Origin: Aureococcus anophagefferens
Taxonomy: Eukaryota > Sar > Pelagophyceae > Pelagomonadales > Pelagomonadaceae
Assembly (NCBI RefSeq): GCF_000186865.1
Contig: NW_008705564.1
Coordinates: forward strand, 2,290,673-2,306,409
Length of the DNA stretch: 15,737 bases
Direction of reading: 5' to 3'
Below the pieces are notes generated by a model. That model saw only the letters and a list, made by a program, of their open reading frames with translations. It was not told the DNA's origin and ran no database searches. Positions 7,781-15,062 of this stretch are shown one piece after another; positions within the stretch are counted from its first letter, which is position 1, and each line of letters opens with the position of its first letter. The translations under genes and the position numbers were made by a program.

Positions 7781-7790
7781 GCCCGCGCGC

Positions 7791-7815
7791 GCGCCCCGCG
7801 GCCCCGGCGGGGCGC
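7791..7815. repeat. Perfect 9-bp GC hairpin between convergent stops
   Basis: GCGCCCCGC (7791-7799) and GCGGGGCGC (7807-7815) form a perfect 9-bp stem with a 7-nt loop. It starts 10 nt after the stop of the small unknown gene and lies 39 nt beyond the stop of the convergent diacylglycerol kinase gene, so it would be in both 3' UTRs. It is not followed by a T-run and is not a bacterial terminator. Confidence 0.55.
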
Positions 7816-7854
7816 CCCTACATAACTCGAACCTTGTATGCTTTAAAGAGCGCC

Positions 7855-9345
7855 TCAGTTCGCGCGCTTGAGGACCGTCGACTGGCCGAAGCACTTGAGG
7901 TGGACCGTCGCCGGCGGCTGGAGCCAGGGCTCGCCGTCGATCTGCATGAAGACGCGCTCCCGCGTCGTGATCCGCAGCTCCTTGGCGCGGATGAGGCGCT
8001 TCGCGCGGCCCCCGAGGCCGTTCGTCGCGACGAGCGTCGCGCCCATGGAGAAGACGTCGTCGGCGACCACGACCTCGAGCACGCCGTCGTCGCACGCCGG
8101 CGCCGCGGCCGCGTTCGCGACGTCCTGGGCCGACGCGCAGCAGAGCGCCGTGTCGCGGCAGACCGATTTGGGCCCCCAGAGGTCGCGCCCCCCCGCGTAG
8201 GACTGCAGATTCAGCACGATGAGGCCCCGGCAGCCCCCGGGCACGGGCACCTCGCGCCAGCCGTTCTCGCCGTCGACGCGCGCGAGCAGTTTGGACACCT
8301 CGGCGAGCTTCGGCGGCGGGCCCTTGCAGCCGCACAAACCGCCCGTCGCGCAGGCGCCGAGCCACGCGTAGAGCGCCTGGTTCTTCAGCGGGCTCGAGAA
8401 CCGCGACGGGTTGGCGCGGCGCGCGCTGTGGAACGCGTGCGCGCCCGCCGCGTCGACGCCTAAAGAGAAGTAGTTGGAGAAGGTGCCGTCGTAGGACCGC
8501 CAGGAGCCGCCGAGCTTGAGCACGGACTCCGACGGCTTGACGTGCGCCTGCATCAGCGCCTTCGTCGCGTCGCCGCGGTCCTCGAACGAGTGGCGCTCCG
8601 CGACGGCGCCCTCGAAGGCGTCCGATTCCAGGCGCGCGCCGCCCGCGTCGGGCTTGCGCATCTCCGCGTCGTGCTGCACCAGGTTCGCGACGGACGTCTC
8701 CGTGAGCCGCACGCTGTGGTGCCGGCCCTCTTTGAGCGTCGTGTGGCGGCTCTTGGGCGCGCCGGCCTCCGCCGTGGCCTCGAACTCGTGCACGCTGAAG
8801 ACCTCGGGCACGTCCAGCAGCTTCTCCGACGTCTGGCCCTCCGCCGACGGCATGACGGACACGAGCCACCGGTCGAGCGGCACGGGTTTCGCCTTTTTCG
8901 CGGCGTCGACCCACGTCGGCTGGAGACAGGCGCTCCGGAACTTGCCGCCCCACCCAAAGGTCCGCGCGAGGTCGTTGCCCGTGCCCAGCGGCATCATCGC
9001 CACGTAGAAGCGGTGCGCGTCGCCCAGGCTCCGCCGCTCCTTGACCAAATCGATCGCGGCCATGATCCACGTCATCGTCCCGTCTCCTCCGCATACCACA
9101 ATACGTAAACCCGGCGGCTTCTGCGCCGCGGCGACGAGGTCGTCCGAGGCCAGGATGCGCTCGGGGTGCGGGTTCTCGCCGAGGTCGAAGACGTTCGACG
9201 CGCCGAGCACGGCGCCGAGCGCGTCGAGCACGCGCTTCCCCTGGCCGCCGCCGCTCCGGCTGTTCGAGAAGAGCACGACAGACGGGGGCTTCTTCGTCTC
9301 CTTCGGCGGCTCGCTCGTCTTCTTGTCCTCCTTGGACGCCGCCAT
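7855..9345 (-). CDS. Diacylglycerol kinase
   Basis: The ATG at 9345 gives 496 residues without introns. After a Lys-rich N-terminus the catalytic domain begins with VVLFSNSRSGGGQG (23-36). The ATP-binding GGDGT is at 86-90 and the conserved MPLGTGNDLARTFGWGG at 118-134. The accessory domain starts at SYDGTFSNYFSLGVDAA (284-300). It goes on through GLIVLNLQSYAGG and ends near MQIDGEPWLQP, which is the usual C-terminal DAG-kinase block. The enzyme phosphorylates diacylglycerol to phosphatidic acid in lipid signalling. No C1, EF-hand or PH domain is present, making it a minimal form like the plant type. An insertion of about 120 residues (165-285), rich in charged residues, separates catalytic and accessory parts. 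It follows the secreted-protein gene on the same strand with a 266-bp spacer. Confidence 0.9.
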   Translation of the reverse strand: MAASKEDKKTSEPPKETKKPPSVVLFSNSRSGGGQGKRVLDALGAVLGASNVFDLGENPHPERILASDDLVAAAQKPPGLRIVVCGGDGTMTWIMAAIDLVKERRSLGDAHRFYVAMMPLGTGNDLARTFGWGGKFRSACLQPTWVDAAKKAKPVPLDRWLVSVMPSAEGQTSEKLLDVPEVFSVHEFEATAEAGAPKSRHTTLKEGRHHSVRLTETSVANLVQHDAEMRKPDAGGARLESDAFEGAVAERHSFEDRGDATKALMQAHVKPSESVLKLGGSWRSYDGTFSNYFSLGVDAAGAHAFHSARRANPSRFSSPLKNQALYAWLGACATGGLCGCKGPPPKLAEVSKLLARVDGENGWREVPVPGGCRGLIVLNLQSYAGGRDLWGPKSVCRDTALCCASAQDVANAAAAPACDDGVLEVVVADDVFSMGATLVATNGLGGRAKRLIRAKELRITTRERVFMQIDGEPWLQPPATVHLKCFGQSTVLKRAN

Positions 9346-9542
9346 CACAACTGTTCTACTCGACGCCGGCCGCCTTGGGCTTGATCGCCTGTGGCAATTT
9401 TTCCCCTGTTCAAGATCGCATCAAGCGTCGACATTGAACCAACTCACGACGCTTCGAACTCGAAAGGGAAGAGCAGCGAACAGGACGCCCGCCATCGAAA
9501 GGAAATCCGAAAAGAAGAGCACCGCGTGCTTGGAGCGCCGCC

Positions 9543-9578
9543 GGCGCGCCGACTCGGAGGTCCCCCGGGAGGCGCGCC
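9543..9578. repeat. Paired GGCGCGCC palindromes downstream of secreted-protein gene
   Basis: Two copies of the 8-bp palindrome GGCGCGCC lie at 9543-9550 and 9571-9578 and could pair with each other around a 20-nt loop. The pair is about 33 nt past the stop (9612) of the minus-strand secreted-protein gene. It may be a chance product of high GC, but similar dyads follow other stops in the window. Confidence 0.35.
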
Positions 9579-9611
9579 ACCGTGACGGACGACCCTTACG
9601 GAAAAGCCCGC

Positions 9612-10430
9612 CTAGCAGCCCGGCGCGACGCACTGGGCGTCGATGGGGTTGATGGCGGCGACGCGGCGGAAGATCTCGCCCATGCCCGAGTTGTAGCCGT
9701 GGGCCGCGCGGTCGCCGCACGACGGCGCAAAGTCCGCCTCGTCCTGGAAGCTATAGGCGCCGAGCTGGCGCACGCGGCCCGGCTGGGCGTCGCCCGCGTC
9801 GACGGCGTCCTCGGGCGCGTCGAAGAAGAGGCCGATGATGACGTGGCCGTGGTCGCTGAGCGTCGCGCCCTCGAGCGACCCGTCGGCGCCGCAGCGCACC
9901 TCCGCGGCGTCGCGGCGCAGCGTCGTCGAGCGGCCGTCGAAGGGCTGGACGAAGGGCTCGTCGAGCTTCTCCGGGTAGGCGCAGGGGTTGCCGATGACGG
10001 CGAAGTGGGCGACGCGCGTCTCCGTCTTTGTTGTTATGGTCTTCGTGTCCGCGCGGATGAAATCCTTCGTGTCGCAGACGCAGGGCCAGCAGCAGTAGTA
10101 CATGAAGCCCGACCGCGTCGCGCCGCCGCCGCCGACGAGCGGCAGGCGCAGGCGGTAGCGCTTGTAGTCGCCGGGCTGCACGGGCGAGCCGGACACGGCG
10201 CAGAAGCCCCCGAAGAGCTCCTCGAGCTTTGGCCACGGCACGTGCGCCGCGCGGTCGAGGAGGAACGTCGCCCAGCGGTGGCTCGCGGCATTGCGGTTGC
10301 CGTGTTTGAAGATGTTCCCGTACTCGTTGCGCAGGTCGTAGAGCGTCAGGGCCTCCGCGTTGTCGCGCCACTTGTCGTAGGCGAGGGCCGTCGCCGCGGC
10401 GGCGAGGAGCAGCGACGCGGCGCGGCGCAT
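9612..10430 (-). CDS. Secreted Cys-rich protein of unknown function
   Basis: The frame continues upstream of 10430, but the ATG at 10430 is chosen because it opens directly on a signal peptide (RRAASLLLAAAATALA, residues 2-17). The product has 272 residues. The mature part contains FCAVSGSPVQPGDYKRYRLRLP (residues 76-97, partial), a striking YYCCWPCVCDTKDF cluster at 111-124, AVIGNPCAYPEKLDEPF at 144-160, and a C-terminus ending AQCVAPGC. The cluster CCWPCVC suggests disulfide bonds or metal or redox chemistry in the secretory lumen or outside the cell. I believe similar proteins occur in other algae, but I cannot name a family. No in-frame TGA is present, so there is no selenocysteine within the frame read here. 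It is divergent from the DUF1769 gene, with a spacer of 277 bp that carries a direct repeat. Confidence 0.65.
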   Translation of the reverse strand: MRRAASLLLAAAATALAYDKWRDNAEALTLYDLRNEYGNIFKHGNRNAASHRWATFLLDRAAHVPWPKLEELFGGFCAVSGSPVQPGDYKRYRLRLPLVGGGGATRSGFMYYCCWPCVCDTKDFIRADTKTITTKTETRVAHFAVIGNPCAYPEKLDEPFVQPFDGRSTTLRRDAAEVRCGADGSLEGATLSDHGHVIIGLFFDAPEDAVDAGDAQPGRVRQLGAYSFQDEADFAPSCGDRAAHGYNSGMGEIFRRVAAINPIDAQCVAPGC

Positions 10431-10450
10431 GGTTTTGGTCGTGTCGCTGC

Positions 10451-10546
10451 TGTGACGAGCTGACGGCGGGTCGAGGCGACTGGTGTGCTGCTCTGATGAG
10501 CGGCGCGCGGCGGAGAGCGCGGGCGGTGTGACGAGCTGACGGCGGT
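10451..10546. repeat. 19-bp direct repeat in divergent promoter region
   Basis: TGTGACGAGCTGACGGCGG occurs at 10451-10469 and again at 10528-10546, a spacing of 77 bp. Both copies lie in the 277-bp spacer between the divergent secreted-protein and DUF1769 genes, immediately upstream of the former's ATG. The perfect match over 19 bp in non-coding sequence suggests a duplicated regulatory site or a small tandem duplication; which protein might bind is unknown. Confidence 0.6.
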
Positions 10547-10707
10547 CGGGTTTCGACAGCTCATTCACCTCTTCGAAGCGCAGATGAAGCGCTTGCGATT
10601 GTTGGTGTGATCGTGCGGGGCAACGTCGTCGTCGTCGCTCGACTTAACGTCGTGACTGGACCGGTTCGCGGAGACGACGAAAGTCGAGGATCTCGCGTGG
10701 CACGACG

Positions 10708-11832
10708 ATGGACCTGTCGCTGGTCTCCCTCGCGGCGGCCTTGTGCGTCTTGCTGCTCGCGGCCGCGCGCCGCTACCGCGCGACGGCCGCGCCCGCAACG
10801 GAGCAAGCCAAGGCCATCGCGCTCGAACCTGAACGCTCACCGAAGCCGGCGGCGAAGGCGCCGGAGAGCCGGCTGGCGCTGACGCTGACGGGAACGACGG
10901 GGCAGCCCACGAAGGTCACGCCCAACGAGCCCTTCGACGTGCGCACGGCGTGGTTCGAGGGCCAGATGGTCGTCATGGTCAAGGGGCTGCCCATGCGGGC
11001 GGCCTTCGAGCCGCTCTTCGCGGGCAAGCAGCGCATCTTCGAGGTCCAGCTCCAGGGCAAATTCCCCCGGGGCCCGCCGCCGGGCGAGGTCTTCATCGGC
11101 GCGCGCCTCGTCGAGGACAACGCGCTCGAGACGCCCGTGAAGATGGTCCTCGGCTTCCTGAGTCGGACGCTCGCGGTCGCCGTGCTCCGGTTCCTCCGCG
11201 CGTTCGTGCCGGCGCTCCACTTCTCCTTCGGGAGCGACGCCGAGTCGGCCCACATCTCCGCGCCGCTCTTCGCGCCGGCGAAGGCGCGCGCGTGGACCGT
11301 GCGGCGGACGCCGCGGGGCGAGGCGCCGCCGCCGCTCGGCGCCGCGCTCGAGAAGAACTCGGAGAAGACGAAGACCGTCGTCGTCGACGGCGACAGCACC
11401 TACACCATCGCCTACTACACGCCGAATCTCGACCTCCCCCACTGGTCCCTCGTGAACCTGCCGGGCCTCAGCGGCCGCAACGTCGACCTCCGCTACTTCT
11501 GGCGCGACCACGCCTTCGCCATCGAGGTCTACGCGCTGAAGCGCGGCGCGACGACCCACGGGGAAGCGCAGAAGGACCACATCGCCGAGCTCGTCGTCTC
11601 GCCGGACGCGTCGCGCGCGGCCGCCGCCGCGCCCGTGTCCGTGGCCGCGCCGGCGTCGCGGCTGCCCGTGGAGGCGCCGAAGAAGCCGCGCGCGTCCGTG
11701 CGGGCCTACCGCCGCTTCGAGGTCGCCGTGTCGCGCTGGGCCAAGGCCGTCGGCCGGCTCAGCCGCGGGCGGTCCGCGCTCTCGCGCTCGCTCCGGGCCG
11801 GCTTCTCCCGGAGGAAGGCCGCGCGGCGATAA
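10708..11832 (+). CDS. DUF1769-family protein with N-terminal signal anchor
   Basis: The product has 374 residues and no intron. Residues 4-20 are a strongly hydrophobic signal anchor followed by RRYR, so the protein is probably tethered to an ER or other endomembrane. The conserved core carries the DUF1769 hallmarks: RIFEVQLQGKFPRGPPPGEVFIGARL (109-134, partial), the HFSFGSD block (171-177), DSTYTIAYYTPNLDLPHWSLVNLPG (229-253, partial) and FAIEVYAL (270-277). The C-terminal 90 residues are Ala/Pro-rich and then very basic (SRWAKAVGRLSRGRSALSRSLR), perhaps for binding acidic lipids or nucleic acids. DUF1769 occurs in fungi, plants and protists and its function is not established. The start is the ATG that opens the hydrophobic segment. 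The light-harvesting gene follows on the same strand after 210 bp. Confidence 0.75.
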   Translation: MDLSLVSLAAALCVLLLAAARRYRATAAPATEQAKAIALEPERSPKPAAKAPESRLALTLTGTTGQPTKVTPNEPFDVRTAWFEGQMVVMVKGLPMRAAFEPLFAGKQRIFEVQLQGKFPRGPPPGEVFIGARLVEDNALETPVKMVLGFLSRTLAVAVLRFLRAFVPALHFSFGSDAESAHISAPLFAPAKARAWTVRRTPRGEAPPPLGAALEKNSEKTKTVVVDGDSTYTIAYYTPNLDLPHWSLVNLPGLSGRNVDLRYFWRDHAFAIEVYALKRGATTHGEAQKDHIAELVVSPDASRAAAAAPVSVAAPASRLPVEAPKKPRASVRAYRRFEVAVSRWAKAVGRLSRGRSALSRSLRAGFSRRKAARR

Positions 11833-12042
11833 TGGGGGCTGCTTTGTGTAGATCGTGGATGCGCGCAGGGCCATGTAGTTGCTGGTGCGGGTGCGAGTGA
11901 GGCCTGGTACGGTCACGAGGACGCCGAGGGCGACGCCGGCGCCGCGGCGGCGACCCCCGGCGAACGATAGGCCGCCCCACGTAAGATCGACGCCCGACGA
12001 TCCCGTCTCGCTTCAGCTCAAGGTCGATCGTCGCATAGAAAA

Positions 12043-13035
12043 ATGAAGCTCGCCCTCTCTGCTACGCTTATCGGCTCCGCCGCGGCCTTCGGCGGGTGCG
12101 TTCGCTCTCCGCGTGACCGCGGCACCTCCAAAAATCCGCCCGAGGCGGACTTCAAGCGATCGCGCGCCCCCCTCGCAGCTTCGGCGGCAAGAAGGCGCCC
12201 GCGAAGGCGGCCGGCGCGTCGCGGCGTCCCGCATGGTTCGCCGAAGACGTCGGGGCCGGGCGAGCTGCGCCGCGAGCGCTGCGGAGACGACGAGAGCCCC
12301 CGCGCGCGCGCGCCGCGGCCGGAGATAATCGGGGCCGCGCGGCCGTCGCGTCGAAACCGAGCCACTCACCTCCGCTCCCCTTTCGCAGCCCCCGTGTCCC
12401 GCGGCACGGGCCCGTCGATCCCGTCCATCGCGCTGCCGTGGACGGAGACGAACCTCGACGGGTCGCTCGTCGGCGACGTCGGCTTCGACCCGCTCGGCTT
12501 CTCCAAGTACGCGCCCGGCGCGTGGTGGCAGGGCGACGAGGGCGACGGGTCCCTCAAGATCTTCCGCGAGGCCGAGCTCATGCACGGCCGCATCGCCCAG
12601 CTCGCCTGCCTCGGCTGGATCTTCCCGGAGCTCTACCACTTCCCGGGCAAAGACGACGCGTTCGCGAAGATGAACCCCTACGAGGCCGTCGACGCCATCC
12701 CCTCCGCGGGCTGGCTCCAGATCCTCGCCTTCATGTCGTCCCTCGAGATCCTCCGCGTCAACCGCCTCAAGGACCCCGCCTACATCCCCGGCGACCTCGG
12801 CCTCGGCCAGGGCGAGGGCCGCTGGAACCCCTTCGGCTTCGACTACACGGCCGAGGAGTACTACGACAAGCAGCTCCAGGAGATCAAGCACTCGCGCCTC
12901 GCCATGCTCGGCATCGCGGGCCTCGCGGCCAAGTCCTCGGGCACGGACATCGGCGTCCTCCAGCAGCTCGGCGAGTCCTTCTCCAGGCCCGAGTTCGTCT
13001 CCAAGGCCGGCTTCTACTTCCCCGAGGGCGTGTAA
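12043..13035 (+). CDS. Light-harvesting chlorophyll a/c-binding protein (FCP/LHC family), three exons
   Basis: Proposed exons are 12043-12095, 12179-12225 and 12389-13035, encoding 248 residues. Introns are 83 nt (GTGCGT...CGCAG) and 163 nt (GTCCCG...TTTCGCAG). Residues 1-16 are a signal peptide ending SAAAF, the motif that precedes the transit peptide in red-lineage secondary plastids, followed by a Lys/Ala/Gly transit segment. The mature protein starts around SIALPWTETNLDGSLVGDVGFDPLG. Helix 1 holds the chlorophyll-ligand motif FREAELMHGRIAQLACLGW (93-110), helix 2 is about 141-158, and helix 3 has EIKHSRLAMLGIAG (199-212). Such proteins bind fucoxanthin-type carotenoids and chlorophylls a/c in thylakoids. 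Both introns keep the frame open, so unspliced reading gives a false 330-residue protein. Subfamily (LHCF or LHCR) is not resolved. The stop is followed by GC palindromes. Confidence 0.88.
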   Translation: MKLALSATLIGSAAAFGGCVRSPRDRGTSKNPPEADFKRSRAPLAASAARRRPRRRPARRGVPHGSPKTSGPGELRRERCGDDESPRARAPRPEIIGAARPSRRNRATHLRSPFAAPVSRGTGPSIPSIALPWTETNLDGSLVGDVGFDPLGFSKYAPGAWWQGDEGDGSLKIFREAELMHGRIAQLACLGWIFPELYHFPGKDDAFAKMNPYEAVDAIPSAGWLQILAFMSSLEILRVNRLKDPAYIPGDLGLGQGEGRWNPFGFDYTAEEYYDKQLQEIKHSRLAMLGIAGLAAKSSGTDIGVLQQLGESFSRPEFVSKAGFYFPEGV

Positions 13036-13061
13036 AGCGGCCCGCCCGGACACCCCAGGAC

Positions 13062-13080
13062 GGCCGGCCGGCGGCCGGCC
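13062..13080. repeat. Two GGCCGGCC palindromes in LHC 3' region
   Basis: The 8-bp palindrome GGCCGGCC occurs at 13062-13069 and 13073-13080 with three bases between, so the region can fold in several GC-only ways. It begins 26 nt after the light-harvesting stop. The rest of 13036-13186 is C-rich (a run of C and T around 13141-13156) and shows no gene. Confidence 0.45.
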
Positions 13081-13186
13081 GCCCAACCACCGACGACCGG
13101 CGCGCGGCGGGCGCCAACCACGACGACGGCCGCCTCCGACCCCCCCTCCCCCCCCCGGAGGCGTGCTTGCATAGTAACTGACCTTG

Positions 13187-13361
13187 CTATTCGGCGGGCG
13201 TCCGGGCCGGGGTCGCGGCGCGAGGCCTTGGGGGGGTGAGTTCAAGAAGTTCGTCGGACTCGGGGCCTCCGACGGAGGCCGACTCGGAGCCGGCGCCGGC
13301 GGCGGAATCCAGGACCGACGGAGGCTCCGGATGGGAAGTCGCGGCGCCGCGGCCGAAGTTC
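13187..13361 (-). other. Coding-like tail downstream of the zinc-binding gene in a shifted frame
   Basis: On the minus strand a frame shifted relative to the preceding gene reads FENFGRGAATSHPEPPS, continues with Ser/Glu/Gly-rich sequence and SDELLELTPPRP, and stops at TAG 13187-13189. Its codons favour G or C in third position and the composition looks like an acidic disordered tail. It adjoins the CPNC end of the Cys-rich gene. It may be a continuation reached through an unrecognised intron or a one-base indel near 13365. It also contains GC palindromes (13264-13280, 13289-13300, 13340-13351) that would otherwise be 3' UTR. A chance open frame in GC-rich DNA is the main alternative. Confidence 0.3.
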
Positions 13362-13895
13362 TCAAACGCAGTTCGGGCACCGCGGCGGTTGGTGGATGAT
13401 TTCCTCCATGGGCATTCCCTGCTCCACGTGTAAAGTATACACGTGCGCCAAGTAGCAGTCTTCGAAGCACATCGTATTCACGCATCCGTCGTTCGTGCAC
13501 GGCACCATGAACGGCTGATCTTGACCGGGCGTGTCTCCGAAGCTGCAACGCGAGCACGCCTTCTTCTGCCCGCACATGGAACACCACATGAAGAAGAACG
13601 CGTCCGGTCCCGAGGCCGAATTTTGATGCGTCGCGCACGCGCGACACGCGATCTTGTGGCACGCGTCGCACGCGGACATCGGCATCGCGCCGATCTGCAT
13701 CGCCATGTCGGGCGATTCGCCGCCCGGCCCGACGCCCAACGCGTCGTCGCGGGCGTGCATTGCGCACGCCGAACAGAACGAGTCGCCGCAATGCATGCAG
13801 GTCTCATTGCCAAGGCCGTCAGGATTAGACCCGGGACACCCCGGGGTGGCGCACGTCTCCGCATCATTCGACGTATTCCCCGTAAGACCACCCAT
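13362..13895 (-). CDS. Cys-rich zinc-binding protein with repeated CxxC knuckles
   Basis: From the ATG at 13895 the frame gives 177 residues containing 20 cysteines. They fall in ordered groups: Cys15/20, CMHCGDSFCSAC (33-44), CDACHKIACRAC (76-87), CSMCGQKKACSRC (105-117), Cys133/138/143/147 and CPNC (173-176). The three middle groups share a C-x2-C-x4/5-C-x2-C pattern, so at least three to five zinc sites are likely. Met-rich stretches (MAMQIGAMPMSAC) lie between them. The layout recalls RING/IBR-like or zinc-ribbon proteins, but I cannot place it in a named family. There is no signal peptide; a soluble cytosolic or nuclear protein is likely. The TGA stop follows directly after the last CxxC, which is abrupt; see the coding-like tail downstream. 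It converges on the light-harvesting gene. Confidence 0.65.
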   Translation of the reverse strand: MGGLTGNTSNDAETCATPGCPGSNPDGLGNETCMHCGDSFCSACAMHARDDALGVGPGGESPDMAMQIGAMPMSACDACHKIACRACATHQNSASGPDAFFFMWCSMCGQKKACSRCSFGDTPGQDQPFMVPCTNDGCVNTMCFEDCYLAHVYTLHVEQGMPMEEIIHQPPRCPNCV

Positions 13896-14055
13896 TCGCG
13901 CGAGCGCAACCCCCAACCGGCCGGCCGAGAGCGCACGGGCAGTCCCGTGGACACAGATGGCGGACCGGGGCCTCCTGAGCCAAGACGGCTCGCCGGCGCA
14001 CCGCTGGGCGGCTGAAGCTCATCACACGGTGGGATCAGCTCAAGGGGATATAAAT

Positions 14056-14918
14056 CTAGTAGACCAAGGGCGCGCGCGCGTCTTTGAGGTGCACGGGGCC
14101 CACCGTTTCGACGACGAGGTCTGGGAGGTCCACGTCGGCGATCGCCTCCTTGAACCCGTCGAAGGCGGCCATCTCGAAGGCGACAAAGGCCCTGGTAATA
14201 GTCAGCTTCTCCTCCCGCGAGAGCTGGTCCGTGACGGAGTGCATCTGGTTCCAGAGCGTCTGCTGCTCGTCGATGATCGTCAACCGTTGCTCGAAGAACG
14301 CCTTCGACGCCGCCATGCCGCCGCCCGCAGATTTCGAGGAGGTCATTGCCAAGGCGTCGATGAGGTCCTCGAAGAAGCGGTCCCCGAAGTCCGCCGCGCC
14401 CTGGACCGGCTCGTCATCTTTCAGCAGTCGATCGACGACGTCGGCCGCCGCCGTCACGTCCTTGAGCATCGACTTCGCGTCGGCGAGGGCGGCTGCTGTG
14501 AGGTCCCGCAGGCAGCCGATGCGCGCGGCGATGCGCTGCTTGAGGTCCTCGCGCGACGCCTACGATGCAGTCGATGAGATCATGGCCCCGCGACGACGCG
14601 GCGCCGGGAAAACACGTCGAGCGTGAGCGCGACGGCGGCCGGGTTCTTCGCCTTCTTCCACGAGGTGAGCTGCCTCGAGACCTGCGTGCGCACGAGCTCG
14701 ATCTCCGTGATGAACTTGTCGAGCTTCTCGTCGACGCCCTCCCTCGGTAGGTTCGAGCTGCGCCAGCCCACGTAGTTCTCGTCGAAGAACTTCCAGAGGC
14801 GGCGCTTCTGGGACGCGTCGATCGGCCGCCTGTGGCCCGGCACGTCGGCGTCGGCCGCGGGCGGCGCGTCCGCTGTGGGGGGGCCCTCTACGCCGGGCGC
14901 GCCCTCCTGGCCCTCCAT
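14056..14918 (-). CDS. Helical soluble protein of unknown function, two exons
   Basis: Exon 1 is 14918-14616 and exon 2 is 14559-14056, joined across a 56-nt GT-AG intron (GTGTTTTCC...CATCGTAG); the product has 268 residues. Splicing keeps phase 0 and joins VALTLD to ASREDLKQRIAARIG, extending a continuous helical heptad-like region. Residues 1-35 are Pro/Ala/Asp-rich and probably disordered. The remainder is mostly alpha-helical by composition: RRLWKFFDENYVGWR (39-53), VDEKLDKFITEIELVRTQVSRQL, AAALADAKSMLKDVTAAADVV and AFFEQRLTIIDEQQTLWNQM. The C-terminus DLPDLVVETVGPVHL looks like a strand-forming end. I do not recognise a family, and no catalytic motif or targeting signal is visible. It is divergent from the RPEL gene (144-bp spacer) and upstream of the zinc-binding gene on the same strand. 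Confidence 0.68.
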
Positions 14919-15062
14919 TGCGTCCGGGCAGCCCGCGGCACCTTCCCCCGCGATCTCATGGTTGCAGTACGAGGACCTCGCGCGGCAATATCTCGTTGAG
15001 CTGCCACCCCATACTATTTATTACCCCTTGATCAGCTGCCCATCGATGGTGGCCAGCCGATA

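Noticed and set aside
6560..9094. An 844-codon open minus-strand frame across the YggT and DAG-kinase genes
   Set aside because: It is an alternative frame of two recognised genes; the translation is Arg/Ala low-complexity.
9421..9520. Minus-strand hydrophobic peptide (HAVLFFSDFLSMAGVLFAALPF) in the spacer downstream of the secreted-protein gene
   Set aside because: Base composition drops in GC as in other spacers, there is no supported start or splice link, and the frame upstream is Arg-rich.
13362..13364. TGA of the zinc-binding gene as a selenocysteine codon, considered because pelagophytes are rich in selenoproteins
   Set aside because: Read-through in the same frame gives an Arg-rich stretch without resemblance to protein, and no SECIS structure could be established by eye.
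12013..13791. A 592-codon open frame on the minus strand across the light-harvesting gene
   Set aside because: It is antisense to clear LHC coding sequence, its translation is Arg/Ala/Glu-rich without family resemblance, and its openness follows from high third-position GC.
14046..14053. TATA-like GGGATATAAAT sequence
   Set aside because: It lies just past the stop of the helical-protein gene and is not upstream of any gene on the plus strand.
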